DNA from: Phlegmacium glaucopus
Taxonomy: Eukaryota > Basidiomycota > Agaricomycetes > Agaricales > Cortinariaceae
DNA: 64,000 bases
NCBI GenBank assembly: GCA_015039465.1
Contig: MU130366.1
Span: forward strand, 297,170-361,169
Reading direction: 5' to 3'
The first letter of the stretch is position 1. Each line of letters opens with the position of its first letter. The position numbers and the translations under genes were made by a program. Below are positions 21,201 to 33,361 of the stretch, piece after piece. The notes beneath the pieces were generated by a model. That model was not told where the DNA came from. It searched no databases and worked only from the letters and a program-made list of their open reading frames with translations.

Positions 21201-24058
21201 TTATGCCTTGATTGCGATAAACATTAATAAAAATCTTGCACAATGAATCGAGAGTCACCCACCAGATAATTGTATGATCTGCGATCCTCACAACGTTCAA
21301 GATATTCTCTCTGGGCAGCTTAGGTCAGCAAAGGCGGCGGTAAAAATACGCGTTGCAAATGCTCACTTCAATCAAGTGTTCGATTCTCTTCTTGATTGCA
21401 AGTGGTTCCGGACTGAATTTGCTTGTAAGTTGCTGCGTGACCTCGTGTATTAAGTCGTTATGTTTCATATTTTTCCTGTCCTTCATAATTCGGACGATGC
21501 AGGCCTATCGGGAAACAGATGAAAAACGCGACGCGGAAAAAGCAGATAGTTAAATACCTCCATCTGATGCCTCCGTTCTTCATCGATACGATCCCGTGTT
21601 TCTTTCCTCTCGTCCTTGTTCTCAACTCTTGAAGAGACGGTACTGATCTTGATCTTCTGCACCGCACAGGAGAAATCATTGTTGAACGAGAAAGAGTCGT
21701 CCGAATTTACATCACGTCCTGGAGGATGCTTCTTCAGGATTTTGAATTTTGCACAGGCTAATGATTGCAATTGCCGTTTTAGTTCAGTATCATCTATTGT
21801 CGAAGACTCTTTGATTTCCTTTTATCCTGAGAATCAAAAATTGTCGTGTTCTAAAAAATTAAAAAAGACAATATACCTGATACATCAAGAACTCCTCTTC
21901 CCCAAGGCCTTCAAAGAGTAGTAAAATGACAAGAGCAAAAGTCGAAACGTTCACATCATGGCTTCGAGATTTGAATCGGACGCGAACATCGGCATTTCCG
22001 AGGTGTAGCTGCCATGTGAGTCGTCTTCCGGAATGCCTGGAGAGGTAGAACTGTTCGAAAGACTGACAAGCTTTAGACATCGGCGCGGGTAGTGTACAGG
22101 GAGAAGGTGAGTGATTCATTGGCCAGCAATTCGAAGTCAGGACTGTCACGTTCAATTCAATTTCAGGGGCCTTGAATATGAAGTGTTAAAACTTGCGTCC
22201 AAAAAGTAACATAATACTCAACACATACTGTAGTCTTTGCGAGATGGTCATGGTAATCTTGTGTAGCGTCCGCTGACACTTTCATGTCATTGAACATTCC
22301 TTCCATTTTTTGTGTGAACTGTACACCACATTCCACTTTGAGCTTGGCAAGCATCCCACGTTCTGCGTCGTCGGAAACAGATCGACCAGCAAGAAGACGT
22401 TTAGAAAGATGGCCTTTGTAGTAGCGTTCGAAAATGTCCTTTTCGCTGATGAACCGGAAAACAATGATTGTTTTGTCAAGAATAATATCGACTTCGGCGT
22501 CAGATTTCTAGAATTCAGTCAAAAAGATGAGTCAAAGACGATAACAGGCCAAGCTCACGCCTTTCAGCCCTCGTTTCAGATGGTCGTCGATAAATAATGA
22601 GATAAATTCTGACGATTTTTCATTGAGGTTGATAAAAGTTGCGAAAGCCTGAAAGGTGGTCACGATGTGGGAAAGGCATTCTTCAAGGGACGTGGGAACC
22701 CACCTCGATGAGTGAACTTTCCACATCCCTACTACTCTGAAAAGCCTCCTTCCAAACTGCGTCAAACTTGTCTTTTAGTGAAAGAACAGCTTGAACCCAA
22801 TTGATTGCTGTTTGGATTCCGGCGACAGCCTTCCCTTTTCCTTTATTGCTCTTGGATGTTTCTCCTTCCGGATTTTCCGCTTCCATATCTTGATCTTCTC
22901 CAGTCGACGCATCGTTGATTTCTTTCCCTCGTCGAGCAACAGATGCCTTCAATGACGATTTAAGACACGGCAGTCCCGTTGGCACCATAAGAAACAAACG
23001 ATATAATCGAGCAAGGTCGGAAAATTTATTGCTATCAATCATAACGTCCAGCCCAGAATTTTGCATGGAGACCACAGCCGATAGGTGGGGCGTAAGAAGC
23101 TTTTCCTTCAAGATTTGGCGTAGAGGGAATTCCGTCTGACTGGACAAATAGTAGTTAGTCCGCGATTCCTCGGCTTCAATGTAAGCATCGACCTAGAGGG
23201 AGTAATGGAAAAAAAACTGGACTGTACATTAAAAAATAACAAACATACCCGCCGCAGAAATTCAGGAGCATCGCACGAATTCACCAAGTGTTGTCCTTTC
23301 CTCTCATAAAATATCTCGCTCTCCTGAAGTATTCTTGGTTCGAGATCGCGTTTGTACACTGTAAGGTCCTCAGATTTAAGACACATGAGCACTTCTACGC
23401 ATCCATTGACAGCGGAACGATTGATGCCATATCCATTGCGTTCATGTCCTACTTGATTCAAGATCGCAGTGACAATGTGATCCTTGATAGGGGGCTTGAT
23501 GATATGCTTGTAGAATAGTGTCAATCCCATCTCCTCCGTCGTTGGAACATTGGCTGATTTGGTATGGACGCGATCCTAAAGGAATGGACCCAATGATCAA
23601 CCTATAACAGTCATTAAATTGCCTGATCTCACCATATACTTCAAAATTTGTCCCAGTCTCACCATGCTACTTGTGTGGTCGTCCCATACATTCTTCAAGG
23701 CCTTCAACAATAGCTCATCTTCACTGCTTTGTATGATAGCGTCCTTCGTTCCATTCGGAAATTTAGGAATGATTTGGTCGTCCGCCAGCTTGTTCAGATT
23801 CTCGCCAACAAGGTCCGTAACTCCTTTGTATAGCGCTTCTCCATGTTTGTTGAGAACCATATTATATGCGAATCGATGATTCTCTTCAAATGAAAGATTA
23901 GACGCGTTGTTGTTCTGGATTTCTCGAATGTTTTTCGATAACTCTTCCCAAGTTTTTTCTGGAGAGAATTCTGGGCCAAACTAAGAGGACGATGAATGAT
24001 AGTTAGCTCAATGTTATACAATCAAGTCGAGCATTCTTGTCACCTTGCGTGGTGGCAT
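21201..24058 (-). CDS. cul3: Cullin-3, scaffold of BTB-CUL3-RBX1 ubiquitin ligases
   Basis: Eleven exons (complement of 21201-21206, 21263-21310, 21367-21504, 21558-21818, 21877-22170, 22229-22507, 22559-22648, 22704-23192, 23249-23575, 23633-23980, 24044-24058) give 764 residues. The N-terminal cullin repeats begin [40 protein letters not shown] is the Cul3-type BTB-adaptor-binding stretch. The cullin-homology region has [20 protein letters not shown] and [17 protein letters not shown], and the winged-helix end carries the neddylation motif [14 protein letters not shown] (the second Lys is the acceptor) and [17 protein letters not shown]. An acidic, Ser/Lys-rich insert ([20 protein letters not shown]) interrupts the N-terminal half. 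The first exon is 15 nt and the last codes for one Ala plus stop. The start is set by MPPRK, which joins in phase; an alternative ATG further upstream is possible. Confidence 0.94.
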
Positions 24059-24447
24059 CTAAGATTGAACGATCAATCATATTCATGTTCATCAAATCAT
24101 GGATCAGGTTTGCAAGCATGGTTCAAGTTCGACGTACAATTCTTTGCTTACCGCGTCGTGGGGCTTAATAAATCCAGATTAATGAAGCTCAAGACGTGAG
24201 CTTACTTTACGTACCAGTCGTCATCGTGTACAAAAATTGTGTAGTAGGTGCGCTCAAATTGAGTAATAGTGACCTTTCCTCACGTGACTAACTTTTTTTA
24301 AATGGCATTTTACTGAAGGAGCTTGAACATGAGAAATCGTTATAAAATGCTATATATAAATATGAATAGAAGACGATGATTGAGAGAACACACGAATGCA
24401 ATCTATCTTTGTAATTAAAAAAAGAAACACCGTGAAACAAATCAATG
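24059..24447. other. Intergenic: cullin-3 promoter and LOS1 3' end
   Basis: This 389-bp gap separates the LOS1 stop and the cullin-3 start on the same strand. A CACGTG-like hexamer (tcacgtga) occurs near 24280. No gene. Confidence 0.45.
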
Positions 24448-27400
24448 CTATGAAGTGGACGCGCGCGATGATCGAATCAAATCTGTAAAATATTTTCGAA
24501 ATGATTTGCCATCCAAATCTCGCAATTTTGTGGTGAAGTCTAACGCTGTATCGGGAGGCCAGTTTTGAGATGGCAGGAAGATGTTCAGAAGGAAGTTGTA
24601 CGCTTCTGCACCCCTCACTTTGCAGATATTTTGTAGCAGGTTGGCAATTTCGTGTAGAACCTGAGTAGAAGTATTCGTCTACACAGTTCATAGTGATGAA
24701 GATTGAAAGAGACTTACAACCATCATCTGTCCATCTTTGGGGTTGAAGCCAGGTAATGATGGAACACGAAATACTGCAGGAACCAAACGTTCATAGATAA
24801 ATCTGTCGAAACCAGGCAGTCCTTGATTTGTTTCTTGCCCATCGGGGATCGGCGGTGATGGGATAGGTATACCCCAGACCGTGACACATCGGGACAAGAA
24901 AATAACGGCCACCTTCTGACTCACAGGATCGGAAACATCTTCGATGAGTTGTTGCATGGTGTCTATCAACCTCTCAAAGCCTGCCGAATTTCCTATCGAA
25001 ATTTTTGAGCAGGAGGAAGTAAGGGTAGAATAAAACAGATATACACACGTTCTGAGAGGAATATGCGCTGTAAGTGGGAGGCCATGACATTGTTTAAGAG
25101 AGCAAGATACGCCTTTTTCGTCTCGGCATGGGCTCGTTGGTCATCTGTTCCCGAGATTGGTTGAGAGAAAAGAGCGTTTATATGTGTGCTCAAGGGTCCG
25201 ATCAATTGATCCAAGACATCATACATATCCTTCTATACAAGTTGAGCAGAAGTTGATTAAATTATGAAAGTAAGAAAAAAAGAAAAAGGACTCACATGAA
25301 GTTTGTGGATCAGTAGACCAATGAAGTTCATGAAGTCAACTAATTCTGAAGGCTCGAAATGCGCCAGCAGGTTACTCATCAAAGGTGGGATGGAATGTGT
25401 AACAGTAGGGCCTGCAGTCGCCAAGATCCTTGCAAAGGCAAAGCGAGTCTGTACGGACCAATTTTTAGATCACATCAAAAATATAGTTATACATCAACGA
25501 CATACCGCATCACGGATAGCCTTGAAGACATTCATCGCTTCCAAGCAAACAAGGATAGCCTGGGCCATTTCCACGAAAACTTCCATTGGAAGCGTGATCC
25601 CATTCTGAGGAATGGTGGTAGGATAGTCTGGGAAGCCCTTGGCAATATTTCCAAGAGCCATGATGATATGATGAACTTTAACGATGGAGACAAGATCTGA
25701 GGCCCCATTGGTATTGAAGGCCTGGAAACTGACAGACAGGTCGTCCATCAATGGTTTCACGAGGGAGAGGAGGACGGCGGATTGTTCAGTAGGCGTTTTG
25801 GAGATGAGAGAGCATAAAATGCCAACCGACTCAAAGAGATAGAGCTGTGAGTCGAATGAGGAATTCTTGATGGCTTCAGTCAGAATATCCATCTCAGGCT
25901 CCTCAGGCTCTGGAATTTCGGCAACGATGGGAAGAAGATCTCCTATACTGTTAAGGATGTTGGGAGAGATGTGCGCAGGTATCTCATTCTTCAATTCCTT
26001 GATGAATCGATGGAACAGATAAAATACACGTGATCTGTATTGAGAGTTCTCGTTATGTAGTCCACTGGGCAATAGTTAGCAAACCAGAATAGTAGAAAGC
26101 AAAAGCAGACTGACCGAGTATCAATCATCGCTTCCAGTGCTGGAATAATGCACTCCTTCCGTACTTTGAAGAAATCAGTATAACGAGCAACTGTCTCGAA
26201 AAACTGCAAGGATACAGTCCTATTGGGGAATGACGCAATTCCCGACTGCACAAGAGTGAATAGCATCTCGCCATGAGGAGTGAGAGGGTATTCAGAGTAA
26301 TCTGTAGCTTTTCTGCTGTCTTTCTCAACATGAGGCGCCTGGCAAAAAGCAGCACGACCTTTTCCGCCAGCTACTCATTTGATAAGCACAAAAGACGTGA
26401 TAAGGGGAGCAGGAAACAACTTGCATTTGTTGATTTCGCCGAACAGGAAGACGAGATAGATACCCAACTCAGCGTCGTTCCATTTTAGTGAGACCCCGTT
26501 CCTAAAGGCAGAGATCGTGTTCAATGCAAGTACTCGTACAGCACTCGTCACGAGGTCTTGATCGATGGAGAGAATAGCATCTAAGAATGACCGCAGATCC
26601 TGAAACCCATATCAATACTGGTCGTCATCAATGCAACTTGGAAGTAGACTAGCCTTGCGTATTTTTTCGAATTCTGCAATATCATCCTCATCTGCATCGT
26701 CTGGATCCGGCTCCTCGGCCCATTTAAGTTTCGTCAATATGACTTCTAGTAGTGACGCGAGGAAAGATCTTTTTGATTCATCAAGCGGACCCGATGATAT
26801 TTTGCGATTGCGTTTATACTGCCAAAATGTCAAGTCAAAACGAGAAAGAAAAATAGAATACGACGAACACTAGTCAGGATGAGGTGTAAAAGCGGGAAGA
26901 CAGTGGAACATGTATCGTCATATTCATCTGCCAAAAAGTGTAACACAACGGGTTTGATTTGATCGAGGTAAGTGGATGCTTCAGCACGGATTTCTTCGTT
27001 TGGACAATCCTGAAAGTAGATATTAGATTTAGTGGCACGCGACAATTTCTGGTCGTGTGAGCACGTACGTCCACTAATTTTGTCAATTCCTGACCCAAGA
27101 CGTTGAGCAAGTTTCCTAATGCCTCTCGATAAGACTCTTCCCCCTCATCCGTATCCTGGCCACGTTCGGCTTGTTGAGCCCGGGTCTTCGATTCCAGAGC
27201 TTCTAACACTTGTCCGAGTGATAGTACTTTTAAGAGCTGTAACTTGTCAGCTGGCTCTTTGAGTCCTTTGGCGACTATTCGAAGGAGAGCGACAGATGTT
27301 GCCAGTCGGATTGGGAGTGACGGATCAGCAAGAAGGGTGAATAAGAGGGGGACAGTTGTAGGAGTGATGGTAAGGTTGATATCGATCCAGCCTGTAGTAT

Positions 27401-28390
27401 TTTCTAACATGACAACAATGATTAAAACACGAGAAAAAGACCTACCAACATATGAGCCGAAAGTGCGAACACCCCAATCGACAACTTCAATCGCGTGATC
27501 CAGATCATCTCGAGCTTGTGAATCCATATTGGAATTTTTACGCAAGTCATTCATTCGTTCTGCACCTTCCGCCACTATGGTCAGAACAGCGTCATTGATC
27601 CTTGCTGCATCCCGTTCTCGAACACCATCCCTGACGCGGGCATCCCGAGCGTGACGAGTCGCCAAGAAGGTCCTTGCTGACTTGATGATCTGATCAGCGA
27701 CTTCGCCTGAAATTTCTAGAACGATATGGAAAAATAGGAGAGAAACATGGCGATTAAATCCTGCTTGGGAGTGTTGATCTGTTGGGCGAATGAGTGTAAA
27801 AATGTCGGAGAAGAAGGTAGGCCATTGTTCGTTGTATGTGCATAGGAAGAAAAGGGTGACTGTATGTGAAAATTTATTGCGAAGGACTGGGAGATAATGG
27901 ACTGTATTAGAAGACAACTTTACAGAAATTGGGCACTTACAAGTAGCTTCAGCTTCTGCAGGTCCTAACACATATTCAGATTGTATATATGATATCAAGG
28001 CTTGCTGCAGAGATTGAAATGTTTCATCATCAAAGCGTTCAAATCTAGATGATTAAACATGTATATGAGTTAAATCGCCTGGTTTACATATCAACAAAGA
28101 AGGAAAAGTTCAAGAGACCCAATCGAAAAGAATGAAAATGGGTCTGATACTCACCGGTTATCCAAAAATTCATCTAGCAGGCGAAGGCCGAAGAATCGTG
28201 CTTGAGATGGATATTTCCTGGAACCATCTTGATTCTGATCAACAAAAAGATGAAGTCCGAGTCTCCAAGTTTCGTTTGTATTTTCCTGGATAGTGGAAAG
28301 GTATGCTAGAGCTTGCTGGTGCAAAGAACCCTGACTTGGATCAAAAGCCACTGTAATGGCTTGTACGACTTGGTCTATTTCGTGTTCCAT
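24448..28390 (-). CDS. LOS1: Exportin-T, tRNA nuclear export receptor
   Basis: Thirteen exons (complement of 24448-24660, 24718-24992, 25049-25232, 25296-25448, 25506-26064, 26115-26370, 26425-26599, 26654-26818, 26869-27009, 27069-27403, 27446-27886, 27941-28044, 28155-28390) give 1078 residues, the normal length for this importin-beta family member. It carries tRNA out of the nucleus with Ran-GTP. The N-terminus (MEHEIDQVVQAITVAFDPSQ) and the exportin-1-like segment (YNEQWPTFFSDIF, FNRHVSLLFFHIVLEISGEV) mark it; the middle has the acidic stretch EEPDPDDADEDDIAEFEKIR and FGEINKSGGKGRAAFCQAP; the end has GAEAYNFLLNIFLPSQNWPP. Two introns appear to use GC donors (26600-26653 and 26371-26424). 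A 42-bp intron at 27404-27445 is also open in frame, so 14 residues may be retained. Confidence 0.94.
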
Positions 28391-28511
28391 AGTCAACGTG
28401 TTGGATTTAATGCATTGACTGAGAGGTCAGGTGCAGTGACTGACTCGTGTATGTCGTATTAATTACCAAATCTGGCAACCCTTTATAAAGAGCCTGTGCT
28501 GCGTTTCACAC
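28391..28511. promoter_or_regulatory. Short divergent promoter between LOS1 and the 28512 gene
   Basis: Only 121 bp separate the two start codons on opposite strands, so both promoters must overlap. It contains 'gtgactgactcgtg' and an AT-rich part (tattaattaccaaat) but no clear TATA box. A shared, bidirectional promoter is inferred from spacing only. Confidence 0.6.
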
Positions 28512-30955
28512 ATGAACCGGATTCCTTCACCTTTGCACCGTACTTTAATGTCAGAGTTCGACAGTCTCTCAGACTCTGACTGGCTCGACATATCCAGTGG
28601 TCGTGACTCAGATGATAATGATTCTCTCTGTTCTCAAGACAGCGATCATGAGATCAACTCGATGCCACTTTCTAGGCGCTCTTCTATCAGCAATGGAAGT
28701 TCAATGAATGGCGAAGTAGAGGCCTGGGAGGGCTTTGTTTCCGATAGTGGTGACGAAGTAGCTGTTGATACTCATGCTGAAGCCCTCATTGGCATGTATC
28801 ATGCACCACTCCCCTCTACTCAGGGGGCTGAACCCATCGCTCTAGGGTTCATCCCCGATATCAATGATCATTCCGCAGCAGCACCAGAAGTCGATGAAGA
28901 AGACCGACGGGTCAGAGACGCTCTTGACCAAAGCTTCGTGAGCACCCTGAGCGCCTCACGCACCAGCACCACAGGCGGTCACTTTTCGAGCACCCATACT
29001 TCTATCCATGATCTTCGCCTATCTTTTCCAGATCCTTTGACCAGTTCTCATGATGAGTTGAATAGATCTTATGAAGCTGTTTCTCCTACAGAGACCACCA
29101 CTAGCGCAAGTACCGACAACGATGATACTCACGAACTGACCACTGCGTCCGTAATCTCTTCATCCCTACCTGAGGATCCGGGTATCACAATTACAACACC
29201 CGAGGTCCAATATCGCGAGGGTCAACACCACCTGATTGAATCCGAGGAGAAATCGGAATTGGAAATTGTGCTCTATGGCGCTTCCCCACAGATTAAATGG
29301 CAGTTTATCCAGGATTTGGTCCAGAAAGCCGCAGCTAATTCAGGTCGTGTCCTTACCAACGCTTTACAGTCCGGGGATGAAAGCGTTCATGTTCAGACAA
29401 TACGTCTTCTCAAAGACTCAGAGGCTTTTCAGGCTCCATTCTTCAATGTAGTCACAGTTCATGACCGAACTGGTGATAAACTGCCGCCGAAATTTGAAAC
29501 TGTACGTATTAAACATCATTTCCCTTTTGTTTTTCTTTCTTCATCCCCCCCCCTCCTTTTGTCTTTAAGGACACCCTGAATGGCGATTCCAACCATCTTT
29601 CATTGGCCGTCGTTTATCTGCCTACCCCCAAACTTCCCATTCTCCCATGGCATACTTCTTTCTTTCCCGTCCTTGTTTCTTCCTCCATCGATCTCGACAG
29701 CACAGTTGCCCTGCAGGCAGCAGAGGATGACTGGGATTTACTATGCGTCCCAGCGAACAAGACCTTGAATGTTGGTGGAACCACGCCTGTATTTGACAGC
29801 AATAAATTACTGCACCTCACCTCTGAACAAGCCTACGGAGTCCTCCAAGATATTGGGCGTGAAGCCAAGAAACCCGCATTGAAGCCGATAACAGAACAGG
29901 TTAAATCCATGAATGCTGTAACCTTGTACGTCTTGCTTATCCTCACAAAAGCAATTAACCCACAATTTCCATTCATTAGATTCGCCCTTATGTCAATCAT
30001 TATGGGTTTCGCTTTCAACACGACATTCCGTCCTTCAACTCCGGCTCCAACACCGACTATCAACACGCCTTCATCAAGCAATAGTCACCTTTGGGGGATG
30101 TTCGCTCCTCTACCGAACCGCTCCATGGTCTCTCCTTCCGCCAATACTGCACCTCTCAAAGATATGGCTTTATCAGTTTTCAACCCAGGCACGACGGCCT
30201 TGTCTGTCACATCAACCACTTCTATGGCTCTCAGTATCGCCAGCTCCTCTAACTCTGTCGCAGAAGTCACCAACATAAGCCCCAGCACCAGTAGCGGTCA
30301 CTCCAAATGCATATATTGTAAATCCACACCCAGGACTTCAACAGACATGATCGTCCGTTCAGAATCAGCTACTGCTTTATCCGAGGTTCATATGAAACCT
30401 TCTGTCTTCCCCGCCTCTCGCACAGATGGCAGTAGCAGCGGTAGCAACACTATCCTCTTCGGAGACCGGACTGCCGGTTACAGCGTTAGCGGTAGCAGCA
30501 GCAGTGGTGACCCCAAAGTTACCATCTCCAATCCCAAAGTCGTCGGTGCTTTGAGCGAACAAATTCAGAACTTGAATGAAGAAATGATCTACCGTAACGA
30601 ACGCGCCAAGAACCGAGCTAGGGAGTTGAAGAAACGTGGGGAGGAGTTGTTGTGGGATACGCAGGAGAGGTTGGTGAAAAGGACGGAGAGGGCTAAGAGG
30701 AGAGCTAGGGAATTGGGAAAGGTCTTGGAATCGGAAGCTTGGGCGACTTATCAGAAGGTGCAAGGGGAGATGGGAACTCGGTTAAGTGGTGGTGTTGGTG
30801 TGTGGGGAAATGAGGATGGGGATAGAACTAAGGGACAAGAGGGTAAACAGAAGAAGAGCAAGAAAGATAAGGAGAATGCCAAGGCTTGTCGGAAGGAATG
30901 GCGTCGTCTGCCGAGGAACACACGAGGGTCACGCGCTGAGCACTGCCAACTCTGA
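28512..30955 (+). CDS. Ser/Thr-rich acidic protein with one membrane segment and C-terminal coiled coil
   Basis: Three exons (28512-29501, 29570-29925, 29980-30955) give 773 residues. The first 240 residues are acidic and rich in Ser/Asp (SDSDWLDISSGRDSDDNDSL), so probably disordered and phosphorylated. A folded-looking block follows (SELEIVLYGASPQIKWQFIQ; LAVVYLPTPKLPILP; DWDLLCVPANK). A hydrophobic segment at about 449-465 (LFALMSIIMGFAFNTTF) could span a membrane, then a Ser/Thr/Pro-rich stretch, a charged coiled coil (LSEQIQNLNEEMIYRNERAK and RTERAKRRARELGKVLESEA) and a Lys-rich tail (KQKKSKKDKENAK). I do not recognise the family. The second intron is a multiple of three and stop-free, but has good splice signals and would otherwise insert 18 residues before the membrane segment. 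Confidence 0.8.
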
Positions 30956-31315
30956 TTTTTCCCCTCTCCTTCCTCGTTTTTCTTTTTTGACTTCATCTCG
31001 CCATCTTTATTTCCTTGTCTCTCAGATTGTGATATCTCAGGTTTCAAGCTCTTATTATTCCTCGTGTTCCTCAATGAGCAGTGATGTATTTTCATTTGGT
31101 TGTATGTAAGAATAAAGTATTAAATAAGAAAACAGAATATCGGACAAATTATACTTAGTGCAGACCTACATAGCTTTGTCAAGTTTTGTAATCTGTCGCC
31201 TGGAATGACAATTTATAACTCAGTGTACTTCTTTTTTTTCTTTTCTGTATAGAACAGATTCTACAATCCTCGAAGAGAAACTCACAATAGTGTCCACAGT
31301 CCGAACCATGATAAA
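30956..31315. other. Convergent intergenic spacer
   Basis: 360 bp between convergent genes; T-rich tracts fit 3' UTRs. Nothing else is seen. Confidence 0.5.
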
Positions 31316-32961
31316 TCAAGCAATTTTATCCTTGTTCCTGTTACGCGATTCCGAGTCTAGTTCCCGCGACGTTTCTTGGATATCCTCGGTGGTGGATTTA
31401 AGTCCCATAGCTTTGCTTTGTTTTAGACTAGCTTCGAGCGAATCGCGGGCTTTGGCCACATCGCCTGATAACTACATAAATAGGTGAACAAAGGAGTTAT
31501 TTAACACATTGAACCTCAAAAAAATAAAATACAACTTACTCGGTGCATCATAGCTATGTTGAACAACAGTGACATATAAGCTAATTCACATTCATAAAGC
31601 TCGTTGTTAGGATGTAATTGACGCGTGGCAATGACCACGCCCAGGCCTGCCTGAACCCCTGCAATGGCTTGAGCGATGGATTCCTGCCCGCCGCCAGGTA
31701 ATTCCGACGCGAGCATGATCCAAAACATTTTGCCCATGAGTTCGGCACCTATCAGATGGAAGGGAAAGGAGGGGAGGAATGAGATAAGACAGAGTGGTGA
31801 GTGGAAGATAATACCTCGACATCGATCTATTGCTGATGCTTTTATGGGCGAAGGTGGCATGAGGATTGAGACGGCTTGCAAGTAAAGAGGCAGGGCATAA
31901 CTACAAATAAAATTTAAAAAAGTCGTCATCCGAAACAAGAAAAGAAAAGAACAGCCAAGTACTTACGCCCTGTTCCCACGCTTTAAATAAAAGGTACCAA
32001 GAGCCTCGAAAGGAGCAGCAAGATCATGCACCCTTGACCATACGGGCAAAGGCAAATCCTGCGACATAACGTACAGGTTCTCAGCCTTAGTATGTTCCCC
32101 TGAACCCGCTGGTACCTTCATCACTACCTTCAAAATCGCAGTCACAGCCCAAGTTAACCACTCCTCTTCCTCTTCATCAGGTTTTCCCAACTCAGACGCC
32201 ATACAGCCCAGCTTGTAAGCTATGGCTATCGCCCTCATCCCTTCGGGACCCGTTAGGAGTTTGAGTGTTTCTGTTCCCATCTCGGAGGGCGGTGCGTCAG
32301 GAGGAAGACCGAGGTAGGCTGATTGAAATTTCCAGAAAGCCTCCTTATAGACGTTGTAAGCTTCTTCCTTTTTGCCGTCAAGCTCGAGTACACCAGCGAG
32401 TACGATGGCGATCCCAGATATTTTTAGCAGCGGGTCGGGTTTGAATAAGTCGAGGGGGAGGGATTTGGCTTTTTCCCAAGTTCTGTGAGATTATGGTGAG
32501 AATTTGGCATGTAGAAATATATACATATATACACTTACTTTTTGAGATAATGGATACTGAGGGTGAGGTCGCCTTGATTTCTGTATTTGACTCCTTCGCG
32601 AAGATCACTTCGAATGGCCTTGGGCCACATTGTCGTTAACTCGTAGATATTATACCTAAGGAGCACACAAGTTGTTATCAATTTGCTTTTGGAATTGTAT
32701 TTTTTATAAGTCTTACACGCCATAGGCCGCCAGGCCAACTCCGAGAGCAAGAATAACGTAGGTCGAGGGCAGGCGACTGGTCTCTGGCAATGGTTTAACT
32801 TGAGGAGTTTCTGTTCCTTGGTGCTGGTTGGACTCAACCGAAGACCGACGACTTGTGGTGAACATTGTCCTCGATGAGATGGTATTCGTAGTCCTCACTG
32901 ACCATATCGACCTGGCACCTCGACCCAAGGAAAATTTGGCTAAATTGTGAAGGCGCAACAT
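31316..32961 (-). CDS. TPR protein with mitochondrial-type N-terminus
   Basis: Six exons (complement of 31316-31471, 31540-31748, 31815-31900, 31967-32482, 32539-32655, 32717-32961) give 442 residues. The N-terminus MLRLHNLAKFSLGRGARSIW followed by more Arg/Ser is a good mitochondrial presequence, and STYVILALGVGLAAYGVY is a likely membrane anchor soon after. The remainder is helical with TPR-like pairs: LREGVKYRNQGDLTLSIHYL, ALGTFYLKRGNRAYALPLYL, LAYMSLLFNIAMMHRLSGDV. An acidic insert (GKPDEEEEEWLTW) sits mid-protein. The layout (presequence, membrane segment, TPRs) recalls inner-membrane TPR proteins such as the TTC19 type, but similarity was not established. ATG at 32961 is preferred over one 66 bp upstream because it starts the presequence cleanly. 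Confidence 0.82.
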
Positions 32962-33361
32962 TGAGAGTACTATGAGCGCACTATTGTGGATAAGATCCCA
33001 GCATAGGGGACATATGAGAGCTCTCAAAAGTCAGGGAGGGAAATGCGGGCCGCCGCGCGGGACCTTGTCATAGCAGTGATTTATATAATTTAAATTTTTT
33101 CTTGACCAATGCTACGACCAGCCATGCTAAAACGAATACGACGGCCATTTCGTATACAACCAAGGAAACTATCAACTCCAAGTAATCCATATAATAATTA
33201 TACAAAACTAAGAGGTCAGATTTCTCAACTCTATATGCCACCAATATATAATTCAGCTCAAAAGTTGTTTTAATTTCAAAGCATTTCCTTTCCAAGTTCC
33301 TCCAGAACATGCGCAGAGACTTTTATCACCTCTCGCTGCAGCGGCCTGTAATTTCCGAAAA
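32962..33361. other. Divergent intergenic region
   Basis: 400 bp between two divergent genes; probably holds both promoters. No gene is supported. Confidence 0.5.
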
